Part shown: positions 34,101-41,599 of the stretch, piece after piece
Layout: each line of letters begins with the position of its first letter
How positions within the stretch are numbered: position 1 is the stretch's first letter
NCBI GenBank assembly: GCA_050184115.1
Contig: JBFXAQ010000014.1
Coordinates: 62,001-126,000 of the forward strand
Length of the DNA: 64,000 nucleotides
Direction: 5' to 3'
Source: JACKNG01 sp050184115
Lineage (GTDB): Bacteria > Pseudomonadota > Gammaproteobacteria > Ga0077536
Position numbers and translations under genes: made by a program
The notes under the pieces: model-generated
What the model was told of the DNA's origin: nothing
What the model saw: only the letters and a program-made list of their open reading frames with translations
The model's database searches: none

Positions 34101-34658
34101 TCAGTGGTGAGCCTGCAGGCGAATCCAGGCGGCGCGGGCGCGCGCGGCGGCCTGCGCGAAGCGGCTCGACTCGTCGGTGGGCGGGGCGTCCTCTTCGCGC
34201 CCGCCAGGGATGAACACCCACAGTGCCTGCACGAGGAAGAACGACCACGCGCCGAGCGTGACGCTGGCGGTGTGGCGCGCGGCGACGAGGCCGGCGCCGA
34301 GCGCGAGCGTCGCCAGGGCGAGGTCGGCCACCGCCGCGCCGGGTCGCACGTGATGGAACAGCGCGCGCAGCAGCCACGCGGCGCCGACGTGACCGGCGAG
34401 GTAGAGGGTCAGGGGTGGCTCCAGCAGCCACGCCAGCAGGGCCCCGGCGAGCCACGCCAGGGCCAGCACTACGCGCCCGGTGCGGGTGCGCGCGCTCGCC
34501 ACCAGCCACAATGCGTAGCCGGTGGCGGCGAGACCGAGCGCGATGCGCAGCGCGGCGGTCGCGGAGACACCGGGCAGGAGCGCGTTGAAGACGATGCCGG
34601 TGACCAGCGCGAGGGCGGCACCGACGACCAGGTTGGGAGTGAAGCCGGCGCGGTTCAT
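34101..34658 (-). CDS. Multi-pass inner-membrane protein of the PspA-VWA operon
   Basis: A 185-residue hydrophobic protein with about five to six predicted helices (LVVGAALALVTGIVFNALL, LRIALGLAATGYALWLVA, VVLALAWLAGALLAWLL and LTLYLAGHVGAAWLLRALF as the first four; the last near SFFLVQALWVFIPG). A charged C-terminal tail holds RFAQAAARARAAW. No family is recognised. Its start overlaps the PspA-like gene stop by four bases (ATGA), and the VWA gene follows 35 bases later. It is probably the membrane partner linking the coiled-coil PspA-like protein and the exported VWA protein. Confidence 0.7.
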   Translation of the reverse strand: MNRAGFTPNLVVGAALALVTGIVFNALLPGVSATAALRIALGLAATGYALWLVASARTRTGRVVLALAWLAGALLAWLLEPPLTLYLAGHVGAAWLLRALFHHVRPGAAVADLALATLALGAGLVAARHTASVTLGAWSFFLVQALWVFIPGGREEDAPPTDESSRFAQAAARARAAWIRLQAHH

Positions 34659-35188
34659 CGCGGTGCCCTCTGCCGCCGCGCGGCGAGCAGCGCGATGTCG
34701 ATCTCCGCCTCGCTGATGGTCGGGGTCGACGTCGTTGGCGTGGGCACCGCCGCGTAGGTGGCGGTGGCGCCGGCGAGATCGAGCTTCTCCTGCATGGCGC
34801 CGAGTTCGCCTTCCGCACCGCGAATGGCGGCGTCGAGCAGGGCCACGGTGGCATCGAGTTGTTCATCCTGGTGCGCGAGATCCGCCTGACGTCGTTCGCT
34901 GGCGAGACGGCGGCGTACGAGGTCGCGTGCCAGCGCCTGTTCGTCGGCGTCGAGACAGAGTTCGAGTTCGGTGCCGAGCCGCGGCAGGAGCGCGGCGATG
35001 TCGCTGCGCTCGCGCTGGACGCGTTCGCGCTCGGCGCCCAAGACCTGTGCCCGCCGGCGCATGGCGTCGAGTTCCTCGGCCATCTCGCGCACGGCCTGGC
35101 GCAGCAACACCTCGGGTTCCTCGATACGATCGAGCAACGCGTTCAAGTCGGCGCTGACGAGTCGTGCGAAGCGGTTGATGAGTGGCAT
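34655..35188 (-). CDS. PspA/IM30-family coiled-coil protein
   Basis: A 177-residue protein, shorter than classical PspA (about 220). The N-terminal amphipathic start PLINRFARLVSADLNALLD and the following EEPEVLLRQAVREMAEELD are diagnostic. A long coiled coil (about 25-150) follows, with heptads rich in Arg, Glu and Leu. The C-terminal quarter has a Thr/Pro-rich linker (TPTTSTPT) and a short helix. PspA-like proteins bind stressed inner membranes as ESCRT-III-like polymers. It is first in an operon with a membrane protein and a VWA protein, and divergent from an OmpR-type two-component pair. The start has an AGGAGGA site. Confidence 0.82.
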   Translation of the reverse strand: MPLINRFARLVSADLNALLDRIEEPEVLLRQAVREMAEELDAMRRRAQVLGAERERVQRERSDIAALLPRLGTELELCLDADEQALARDLVRRRLASERRQADLAHQDEQLDATVALLDAAIRGAEGELGAMQEKLDLAGATATYAAVPTPTTSTPTISEAEIDIALLAARRQRAPR

Positions 35189-35286
35189 GTCGTCCTCCTG
35201 GTTCAGCGATTGCCTGGACGGGGGACAGGTTGGCGCCGACGCCGGCGCGGGATAAGACATGCCGAGGTAAAGATTGCGAGTGGCGC

Positions 35287-35303
35287 TTTACAAAACTTTT
35301 ACA
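35287..35303. promoter_or_regulatory. OmpR-type 11-bp direct repeat in the pspA-like/two-component divergent gap
   Basis: TTTACA occurs at 35287-35292 and again at 35298-35303, an exact 11-base period. A GTAAAGAT motif is also present just upstream, as in the trkH/kdpDE-like gap. The site is 60 bases before the response regulator start and about 100 bases before the PspA-like start, so the regulator could control both directions. Confidence 0.6.
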
Positions 35304-35361
35304 TGCACGACGCGGGGGGCGCTGGTAGCGTGGGGCGCCGCTGCCACGAGGAGGAAACCGC

Positions 35362-36069
35362 ATGACGCGCAAGCCGCGCCTGCTCATCGTCGAGGACGAG
35401 GAAGCGATCCGTGCCGGGCTCGTCGACGTCTTCGTCTTCCACGGCTACGACGTCGCCGCGGTCGGCGACGGCCGCCAGGGGCTCGCGCGCGCGCAGGCCG
35501 AGCGTTTCGACCTCGTGCTGCTGGACGTCATGCTGCCGGGTCTGGACGGTTTCGCCGTGTGCGAGGCCATTCGCGAACACGATCGCGAACTGCCCATCAT
35601 CATGCTCACCGCCAAGGTCGCCGACGAGGACATCGTCAACGGCCTGCGTCTCGGTGCCGACGACTACGTCGGCAAGCCCTTCGGCGTGCAGGAACTGGTA
35701 CTGCGCGTGGAGGCGGTACTGCGGCGCACGCGCAGCGCCGACGACACGGCCCGGCATCTCGACATCGACGCCGGCGCGCGCCTCGACGTCGCCGCGCTCA
35801 GCGGCACCGTCGACGGTGTCCTGCAGCGCTTCACGCGGCGCGAGATGGACATCCTGCGCTACCTCCACGCGCATCGCGATCGCCCGGTACCGCGCGAGGA
35901 ACTGCTGCGCGAGGTGTGGGGTTACGCGCGGCATCTCGAGATCGAGACGCGCACCGTCGACATCCACGTTGCCAAGCTCCGGCGCAAGCTCGAACGCGAG
36001 GCGCGCGAGCCGGCGCGCCTCGTCACCGTGCGTGGCGCCGGCTATCACCTGGTCACGGCATGCGATTGA
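35362..36069 (+). CDS. OmpR-family response regulator
   Basis: A 235-residue regulator. The receiver has LLIVEDEEAIRAGL, phosphoacceptor Asp55 in LVLLDVMLPGLDGF and the conserved lysine in YVGKPFGVQEL. The winged helix has FTRREMDILRYLHAHRD and the recognition helix ETRTVDIHVAKLRRKLE, ending VRGAGYHLV. It starts seven bases after an AGGAGG site and overlaps the kinase gene by ten bases. The direct repeat just upstream is its likely autoregulatory site, and the divergent PspA-like operon is its likely target. Confidence 0.92.
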   Translation: MTRKPRLLIVEDEEAIRAGLVDVFVFHGYDVAAVGDGRQGLARAQAERFDLVLLDVMLPGLDGFAVCEAIREHDRELPIIMLTAKVADEDIVNGLRLGADDYVGKPFGVQELVLRVEAVLRRTRSADDTARHLDIDAGARLDVAALSGTVDGVLQRFTRREMDILRYLHAHRDRPVPREELLREVWGYARHLEIETRTVDIHVAKLRRKLEREAREPARLVTVRGAGYHLVTACD

Positions 36070-38186
36070 GATTCGACGGCAGTGCCGAGCGTCGCCTGCG
36101 CCTGGCGCTGGCGGTGTTCTTCGTCGCCCTGGTGGTGCCGGGTGCGCTGCTCATCGCGCGCGCCTTCGGCCAGGTGCAGTGGCAGCAGTTCCATCACTAC
36201 CGCACGCTCGCCGAACAGCTCGCCCGCGGCGTCGAACGCGAGCTCGACGAGGCCGTGCGCCGCGAGGAGGCGCGTCGCTTCGACGATTACGTGTTCGCGC
36301 CGGCCAGCGGAAGCGGGCGCTCACCACTGACCGTCTACCCACCGCCGCCCGGCCTGCCTGGCCTGGTCGGCTACTTCCAGGTCGACAGCGACGGACGCTT
36401 CAGCTCGCCGCTGCTGCCGCCGGCGGGCAGCAGCCCGCACGACCTCGCCGACCTCGCGCCGCGTCGCGAACTCGATGCACGCCTGCGCGTCATCCTCGAG
36501 CGACCCGTCACGCACACCGCGCCGGCGCGGCGCGATGCCGCTCATCCGGGTGTGGCCGATGCGGCAGCCCCGGCCACGTCCGAGACACTCGACGCCCCGC
36601 CCGCCGAGAACCTCTTCGAGCGCCTGAGCCAGGCCGACGGTGCGCGACAGGCGTTGTCGAAATCGCTCGGTAACGTCGCCGATCTCGCCCTCGACGAGCG
36701 GCGCGAGGCGAAGAGCCGCGCCGCCGAAGCCGCAGACGTGATGGCGTCTGCCGCGGCGCCGCGCGCGCGGCGCAAGGAACAGGTCGCCCTGCTCGAAGCA
36801 GCACCGCCCGCGGCTGCCCGGTTCGCACCCGGGGCTGGCAACGCGTCGACCGGCGAAGACAGCACGGCAGCGCTCGCGCCCGCACCGGCCTTTGCCGCTG
36901 CGGTGCCGCTCGCCGACGAAGCGACCATGGCCGAGGCCGAGACCGCACGTGCGCCGCTCGCGCTGCCCACCGCGCCGACGGACGACGACGCCGCGCCGCC
37001 GCCCATGGCGACGGCGCGTGTGCGCCTGTTCGAATCCGAGCTCGATCCGATGAACCTGATCGCGCTCGACGACGAGCATTTCGTGCTCTACCGCAACGCC
37101 TGGCGCGATGGCGCGCGCTATATCCAGGGCGCCGTGCTCGATCGCGCCGCCTTCCTCGCCGCGTTGGCCGCCCGTGCGTGGCACGGTTCGGCACTGGCGA
37201 CGATGTCGGAGTTCGTCGTCGCCTGGCACGGCGACGTCCTCAGCGTGTCGAGCGCCGCGGGCGGGCCAGGCTACGCCAGGGCCAGTGCCTTGTCCGGCGA
37301 ACTGCTCTACCGTACCCGCCTGTCGGCGCCCTTTGCCGCGTTCGAACTGATCTATGGCGTCGAACGCCTGCCGCTCGGCGCCGGTGCACGCTACCTGGCG
37401 TGGGTCGGACTGGCGATGCTGGTGGTGGTCGTGGCGGGTCTCGTCGCGGTCGACCGCTTCGGGCGTGGGCATCTCCGCCTGGTGCGCCAACAGCAGGATT
37501 TCGTCTCGGCGGTCAGTCATGAACTCAAGACGCCGCTGACCTCGATCCGCATGTACAGCGAGATGCTCAGGAACGGCTGGGGCGACGCGGCGAAGCGCGA
37601 GACCTATTACGGCTACATCCACGACGAGAGCGAACGCCTCTCGCGTCTCATCGGCAACGTGCTGCAACTCGCCCGCATCACGCGCGGGCAACTGCGCCTG
37701 GAGCGGCGCGCGGTCGCGGTCGGCGCCTTGCTCGATCGCATCGGCCCACGGCTGGCCAGCCAGCTCGAAACCGCCGGTTTCGAACTCGTGCTCGCCGTCG
37801 AACCGGCAGCGCGCGCGGCCACCGTCGAAATCGACGAGGACGCCCTGCTGCAATGCCTGATCAACCTCGTCGACAACGCCATCAAGTTCACCCCGGCGGT
37901 GGCGCCGCGGCGCCTCGAGTTCGGCTGTGCGCTGGATGTCGCCGGTCGGCTCCGCCTCAGCGTGCGTGATTTCGGCGCCGGCGTACCGCCCGCGCAGATG
38001 CGGCGCATCTTCGACCTCTTCTACCGCGGCGAGAACGAGCTGACCCGCGAGACCGTCGGCACCGGCATCGGGCTCGCCCTGGTGCGCGAGTTGATGCAAG
38101 GTCAGGGCGGGTCGGTCGACGTCGCCAACCGCGAGCCGGGGGCCGAGTTCAGCCTGCTGCTACCGCTCGCCGCGGTCAGCGATTGA
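36060..38186 (+). CDS. Sensor histidine kinase with very large Ala/Pro-rich extracytoplasmic region
   Basis: A 708-residue kinase. TM1 is about residues 15-36 and TM2 about 443-465; the roughly 400 residues between them are predicted to be periplasmic and include an Ala/Pro/Glu-rich low-complexity stretch (about 155-320). There is no HAMP domain: the transmitter follows TM2 almost at once, with His487 in SAVSHELKTPLTSIRMY, then LINLVDNAIKF, DFGAGVP and TVGTGIGLALV. The membrane-proximal periplasmic part (LNLIALDDEHFVLYRNAWRD onwards) looks folded and may be the sensor. It is translationally coupled to the response regulator. With a PspA-like operon divergent, envelope damage is a reasonable signal. 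Confidence 0.88.
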   Translation: MRLRFDGSAERRLRLALAVFFVALVVPGALLIARAFGQVQWQQFHHYRTLAEQLARGVERELDEAVRREEARRFDDYVFAPASGSGRSPLTVYPPPPGLPGLVGYFQVDSDGRFSSPLLPPAGSSPHDLADLAPRRELDARLRVILERPVTHTAPARRDAAHPGVADAAAPATSETLDAPPAENLFERLSQADGARQALSKSLGNVADLALDERREAKSRAAEAADVMASAAAPRARRKEQVALLEAAPPAAARFAPGAGNASTGEDSTAALAPAPAFAAAVPLADEATMAEAETARAPLALPTAPTDDDAAPPPMATARVRLFESELDPMNLIALDDEHFVLYRNAWRDGARYIQGAVLDRAAFLAALAARAWHGSALATMSEFVVAWHGDVLSVSSAAGGPGYARASALSGELLYRTRLSAPFAAFELIYGVERLPLGAGARYLAWVGLAMLVVVVAGLVAVDRFGRGHLRLVRQQQDFVSAVSHELKTPLTSIRMYSEMLRNGWGDAAKRETYYGYIHDESERLSRLIGNVLQLARITRGQLRLERRAVAVGALLDRIGPRLASQLETAGFELVLAVEPAARAATVEIDEDALLQCLINLVDNAIKFTPAVAPRRLEFGCALDVAGRLRLSVRDFGAGVPPAQMRRIFDLFYRGENELTRETVGTGIGLALVRELMQGQGGSVDVANREPGAEFSLLLPLAAVSD

Positions 38187-38273
38187 GTTGCGGCGCGCCG
38201 GCCAGTAACGTTGGCGGGCCGCGCGGGGTTTTCCGCAAGTGCGCGGTGAGGACGAATCGAAGCGGGGGGCGCG

Positions 38274-38903
38274 ATGAACGGCATCCACGACATGGGCGGG
38301 CTGACTTGTTTCGGCCCGGTGCTGCGCGAGCAGGACGAACCGGTCTTCCACGCCGACTGGGAGCGGCGCGTGTTCGCGCTGATGATGCTGACCGGCGGCG
38401 TGCTCGGTCCGGTCGACAGCTATCGCTATGCGATCGAGCGCATGGACCCGGTGCGTTACCTCGAAACGACCTATTACGAACACTGGCTGGCCGCGTTGCA
38501 GACCCTGATCGCCGAGCGCGGGGTGGCCGGGATGCCCGTGCAGGACAACCCGCTCGCCGCCGACGTCGTCGCAGCCGTCGTCGCCGGCGGCGTGCCGGCG
38601 ACGCGTGAGGGTGAAGGGCCGTCGCCACGCTTCGCCGTCGGTGACGCCGTGGTCGCGAAGAATCTCAATCCGCACGGACACACCCGCTTGCCGCGCTACG
38701 TGCGCGGGCGGCGCGGCACCGTCGCCGCGCTGCAGGGCACGCACGTCTTCCCCGATACCGCCGCGCAGCGCGCCGGTGAGCATCCGCAGCCGCTCTACTC
38801 GGTGCGCTTCGACGCCCGTGAGCTGTGGGGCCCGGACGCGCACGCCGGCGATTGCCTGTACATCGACCTGTGGGACAGCTACCTGGAGGCCGCACCGCGA
38901 TGA
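38274..38903 (+). CDS. nthB: Nitrile hydratase subunit beta
   Basis: A 209-residue subunit. It opens MNGIHDMGGLTCFGPV, the classical beta start, and has YYEHWLAALQTL (about 63-74) and the C-terminal SH3-like barrel with VGDAVVAKNLNPHGHTRLPRYVRG and RFDARELWGPDA. Beta and alpha subunits form a heterodimer that hydrates nitriles to amides in the cytoplasm. A GGGGGG-rich site precedes the start, 87 bases after the kinase gene. Its stop overlaps the alpha start by four bases. The gene order beta-alpha-accessory is the one usual for cobalt-type enzymes. Confidence 0.94.
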   Translation: MNGIHDMGGLTCFGPVLREQDEPVFHADWERRVFALMMLTGGVLGPVDSYRYAIERMDPVRYLETTYYEHWLAALQTLIAERGVAGMPVQDNPLAADVVAAVVAGGVPATREGEGPSPRFAVGDAVVAKNLNPHGHTRLPRYVRGRRGTVAALQGTHVFPDTAAQRAGEHPQPLYSVRFDARELWGPDAHAGDCLYIDLWDSYLEAAPR

Positions 38904-39571
38904 GCGACCATCACGATCATGCACAGGGTGAACACGCGCACGGCCACGGCGCGCCACGCAATCCCTATCTCGACAAGCGCCGCAACGGCGAGGAGACCGC
39001 TGTGCTCGAAGCACGCGTGAAGGCCATCGAGGACATGCTGGTCGACAAGGGCCTGGTGACGCGCGACGCACTCGATCGCATGGTCGATATCTACGAGCAC
39101 GATCTCGGGCCGATGAACGGTGCGCGCGTGGTGGCCAAGGCCTGGACCGACCCCGCCTACAAGGCGCGGCTGCTCGCCGACGGCAGTGCGGCCATCCGCG
39201 AACTCGGTTACGGCGGCCTGCAGGGCGAGCACCTCGTGGTGGTGGAGAACACGCCGACGGTGCACAACGTCGTCGTCTGTACGCTGTGCTCCTGCTACCC
39301 CTGGCCGGTGCTCGGCCTGCCGCCGTCCTGGTACAAGGAAGCGCCCTACCGCTCGCGGGTGGTCATCGACCCGCGTGGCGTGCTGACCGAGTTCGGCACC
39401 ACGTTGGGCGACGACGTCGAGGTACGGGTGTGGGATTCGAGCGCGGAGATGCGCTACCTCGTACTGCCCGAGCGACCGGCCGGCAGCGCGGGCCTCGACG
39501 AGGCGGCGCTGGCCGAACTCGTCACGCGCGACGCGATGATCGGTGTCACCCGCCTGCCGGCGGTGGCCTGA
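38900..39571 (+). CDS. nthA: Nitrile hydratase subunit alpha, cobalt type, with His-rich N-terminus
   Basis: A 223-residue catalytic subunit. The claw motif VVCTLCSCYPWP has Cys127, Cys130, Ser131 and Cys132 as metal ligands; a threonine after the first cysteine marks the Co(III) type (Fe types have serine). Two of the cysteines become sulfenic and sulfinic acids after assembly. Other landmarks are GARVVAKAWTDPAYKARLL and RVVIDPRGVLTEFG. The first 18 residues are unusual: MSDHHDHAQGEHAHGHG has seven histidines, which could capture cobalt. It overlaps nthB and lies five bases before the accessory gene. Confidence 0.95.
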   Translation: MSDHHDHAQGEHAHGHGAPRNPYLDKRRNGEETAVLEARVKAIEDMLVDKGLVTRDALDRMVDIYEHDLGPMNGARVVAKAWTDPAYKARLLADGSAAIRELGYGGLQGEHLVVVENTPTVHNVVVCTLCSCYPWPVLGLPPSWYKEAPYRSRVVIDPRGVLTEFGTTLGDDVEVRVWDSSAEMRYLVLPERPAGSAGLDEAALAELVTRDAMIGVTRLPAVA

Positions 39572-39576
39572 AGACC

Positions 39577-39888
39577 ATGGAAGACAAGGCCCGCGCAGAC
39601 ATCGCCAACATGGACGGCACCGCGGCCCTGCCGCGTTCGAGCGGCGAACTCGTCTTCCACGACACCTGGGAACAGCGCGCCTTCGCCATCGCCGTCAGCC
39701 TGTGCGAGCAGGGGCACTACCCGTGGGACGCTTTCCGCGATCGCCTCATCGCCGAAATCGATGCCGCCCACGAGGATCCGCATCATCCCGACCCCTCCGC
39801 GCCGGGTTACTACGAGCACTGGCTGGCGGCGCTGGAGAAGGTGCTGGCCGAGACCGGCATCGCATCGGCCGCGGCCGCCGAGCGCTGA
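39577..39888 (+). CDS. Nitrile hydratase accessory (activator) protein
   Basis: A 103-residue homologue of the beta subunit N-terminal part: LVFHDTWEQRAFAIAVSL, the HYPWDAFRDRLIAEI segment and YYEHWLAALEKVLAE, which repeats the beta-subunit motif. In cobalt-type systems this small protein carries the alpha subunit, helps load cobalt and oxidise the claw cysteines, then swaps alpha into the beta complex. It begins five bases after nthA. No amidase gene or dedicated cobalt importer follows, so the amide product must be handled by genes elsewhere. Confidence 0.9.
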   Translation: MEDKARADIANMDGTAALPRSSGELVFHDTWEQRAFAIAVSLCEQGHYPWDAFRDRLIAEIDAAHEDPHHPDPSAPGYYEHWLAALEKVLAETGIASAAAAER

Positions 39889-40440
39889 TCGCCGGTGACA
39901 TGCGTACCGACCGCCGCCGGCAAAGCGGCGAGCGACGACCCGCCCGGTGCCGGGCGACATCCCTGTCGCCTGGCGCCGACAGGCATTGACGAACCCGTGT
40001 GACGGCCGTCACGGACTGATTCCCGGCGCATCGCGGGCGGCTGCCGGCCGATGGTGACGCGGTGCACGTTTTCGACGATGCGCTGACGCGCGTTGCCGGC
40101 TCACGTCGCGACGCGCGTTCGTCGATTGCGGAGGTCGCACGCATGGCGAGTGCGCGATTCACTGTCGCCACGCCAACTCGAGGCCAAGCCCTTGTTGCAC
40201 AAGGCGATGATGGTCCATCGACCGCCAGTGCGCGGCGACGTGTCGCGGCCGGGTATTCGTGCACGCGTATGCCTTCGTCACACGCGCGTCACCATGTCCG
40301 CGGCTGTCAATTCCTGTTACGCACCGCGCCGGCGCCAAGCGCGCGAACAAAATTGGCATCCCGATTGCTCTCCCTCCTGCAGCACGAGCGGCAGTGCCGT
40401 TCCATCGCAACTTCATATCGCCAAAGGATTCGAGACAATC
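39889..40440. other. Intergenic region, 552 bases
   Basis: Between the nitrile hydratase operon and the PEP-CTERM gene, same strand. Three structures stand out near the operon end: a hairpin at 39941-39956, a second hairpin with 7-bp arms at 39962-39968 and 39977-39983, and a perfect 14-bp palindrome GTGACGGCCGTCAC at 39999-40012. A further dyad, CCTTGT-TGC-ACAAGG, is at 40190-40204. No coding sequence is convincing; several Arg-rich frames are shadows. Confidence 0.45.
39941..39983 (+). terminator. Double hairpin after the nitrile hydratase operon
   Basis: CGCCCGG-TG-CCGGGCG at 39941-39956 and CCTGTCG-N8-CGACAGG at 39962-39983 form two adjacent GC-rich stems 53 bases after the accessory gene stop. 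Neither has a U tract. They probably end or stabilise the transcript. Confidence 0.5.
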
Positions 40441-41103
40441 ATGAGCCAGCACGAAAACACCCAGACCGCCGCCCCGCACGCCCGCACGTTCCCACGCGCC
40501 ATCGCGGCCGCCGCGACGCTTGTCGCAACCATCGCCTTGTCGGCGCCTGCTTCGGCGACCCTGCTGACCAACGGCAGCTTCGAGTCCGGTTTGACGGGTT
40601 GGACGACCAGTGGCGGCCTCGCCCAACCCGACGTCGTCGGCACCTGGCAGGCCCACGATGGCAGCAGGCTGATCGACCTCAACGGTTTCATGCCGGGATC
40701 GATCCTGCAGAACGTCGCCACGGTCGTCGGCCAGGCCTACACGCTCAGCTTCGCGTTGTCGGGCAACTTCTCCAATTCGACCGACACCAAGGAAGTCGCC
40801 GTCGACGTCGGCGGCGGCGCGACGTCGTACTTCTTCGCGCGTCCGCTCGGCTGGTCGACGGCGAACATGCTGTGGACGGTCATCGAACACCAGTTCGTCG
40901 CCACCGCGACGACGACGACGGTGTCGTTCACGAGCCTGAGCGACGCCGGCGACTTCGGTGGACACAACGCCGAAGGTGCGGTGCTCGACAACATTCGACT
41001 CGATGCGGTACCGACGCCCGAACCGGGCGTGCTCGCGCTGGCGGGGCTCGGCCTGACCGGCGCGCTGGCGCGCCGTCGTCGCGGCGCGCGTTCGCGCGCC
41101 TGA
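40441..41103 (+). CDS. PEP-CTERM protein with choice-of-anchor C domain
   Basis: A 220-residue exported protein. A long, basic signal region (residues 1-40, with AIAAAATLVATIALSAPASA) leads to a choice-of-anchor C domain of about 145 residues: LLTNGSFESGLTGWTTSGG, DGSRLIDLNGFMPGSI, and VGQAYTLSFALSGN are typical. The tail has the sorting signal: TPEP, a hydrophobic helix (VLALAGLGLTGALA) and a basic RRRRG end. Such proteins are sorted by an exosortase to the surface or matrix. No exosortase gene is in the window. It is a single gene with a strong hairpin 67 bases after its stop. Confidence 0.88.
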   Translation: MSQHENTQTAAPHARTFPRAIAAAATLVATIALSAPASATLLTNGSFESGLTGWTTSGGLAQPDVVGTWQAHDGSRLIDLNGFMPGSILQNVATVVGQAYTLSFALSGNFSNSTDTKEVAVDVGGGATSYFFARPLGWSTANMLWTVIEHQFVATATTTTVSFTSLSDAGDFGGHNAEGAVLDNIRLDAVPTPEPGVLALAGLGLTGALARRRRGARSRA

Positions 41104-41169
41104 TCCCGGCCCACGCCGGTCGCGCCCGCTGCGGCCGCGCAGCGAACGTTCCTCGACCCCATGGTCCAC

Positions 41170-41192
41170 GGGCCCGTCGTCGCGACGGGCCC
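41170..41192 (+). terminator. Hairpin after the PEP-CTERM gene
   Basis: GGGCCCGTCG pairs perfectly with CGACGGGCCC around a TCG loop, 67 bases downstream of the stop codon. No U tract. A likely 3' end or stability element. Confidence 0.55.
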
Positions 41193-41238
41193 GACGCGGC
41201 CCGCGGCCCGCATGCCGCGACCCCTCGCATCCATTCCG

Positions 41239-41252
41239 TTGATCTGCATCAA
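41239..41252. promoter_or_regulatory. FNR/ANR box TTGAT-CTGC-ATCAA
   Basis: All ten consensus arm bases match. A perfect site is expected less than once in a 64-kb random sequence. The next annotated gene on the plus strand, the acyl-CoA carboxylase, starts 348 bases away, so either a long leader, an unannotated small gene or a small RNA may be controlled. Confidence 0.6.
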
Positions 41253-41463
41253 GTGACGCCCGCGCATCAGCGCGACATTGACCATCCCTGTTGATTGTTC
41301 CGGTTTGCTGGCGGCGGCGCCGGGTACTGCTCTCATGGCATTGACTCACATCCCCCACCTGGGCCGCCGCCGGCAATTTATCGCCACCCGCACGAGCTTC
41401 CCGCACGTAACGTCCCGCGCCTGATCGACGCCCCGGAGCATCATCGGTGGCCGCATCACGGCG

Positions 41464-41495
41464 CCGTGTCTGACCCCGTCCGGGGTCAGACACGG
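41464..41495. repeat. REP-like palindrome, family 2, 14-bp stem
   Basis: CCGTGTCTGACCCC (41464-41477) pairs perfectly with GGGGTCAGACACGG (41482-41495) around a four-base loop. It mixes the GTGTCTGAC and GGGGTCAGAC forms seen separately at other places, showing that they are one family. Confidence 0.8.
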
Positions 41496-41599
41496 TCGAC
41501 GTCAATCCACATCGCGCGCCTCGCCCTGCGCCCGCCGCGCACTGGACATCGCCCCCACCCGGCGGCCAAAGTGCCGGACCGTCGAAGGGAGGATTCGTG

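Larger units (their letters stand above)
41104..41599. other. Intergenic region, 496 bases, with hairpin, FNR-like box and REP element
   Basis: From left to right this gap holds a 10-bp hairpin (41170-41192), a perfect FNR/ANR-like dyad (41239-41252) and a family-2 palindrome (41464-41495), then the ribosome site of the carboxylase gene. A 29-codon frame at 41335-41424 lies after the dyad but lacks a ribosome site. The larger frame from 41295 is a shadow-like Pro/His/Arg-rich sequence and is not called. Confidence 0.5.
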
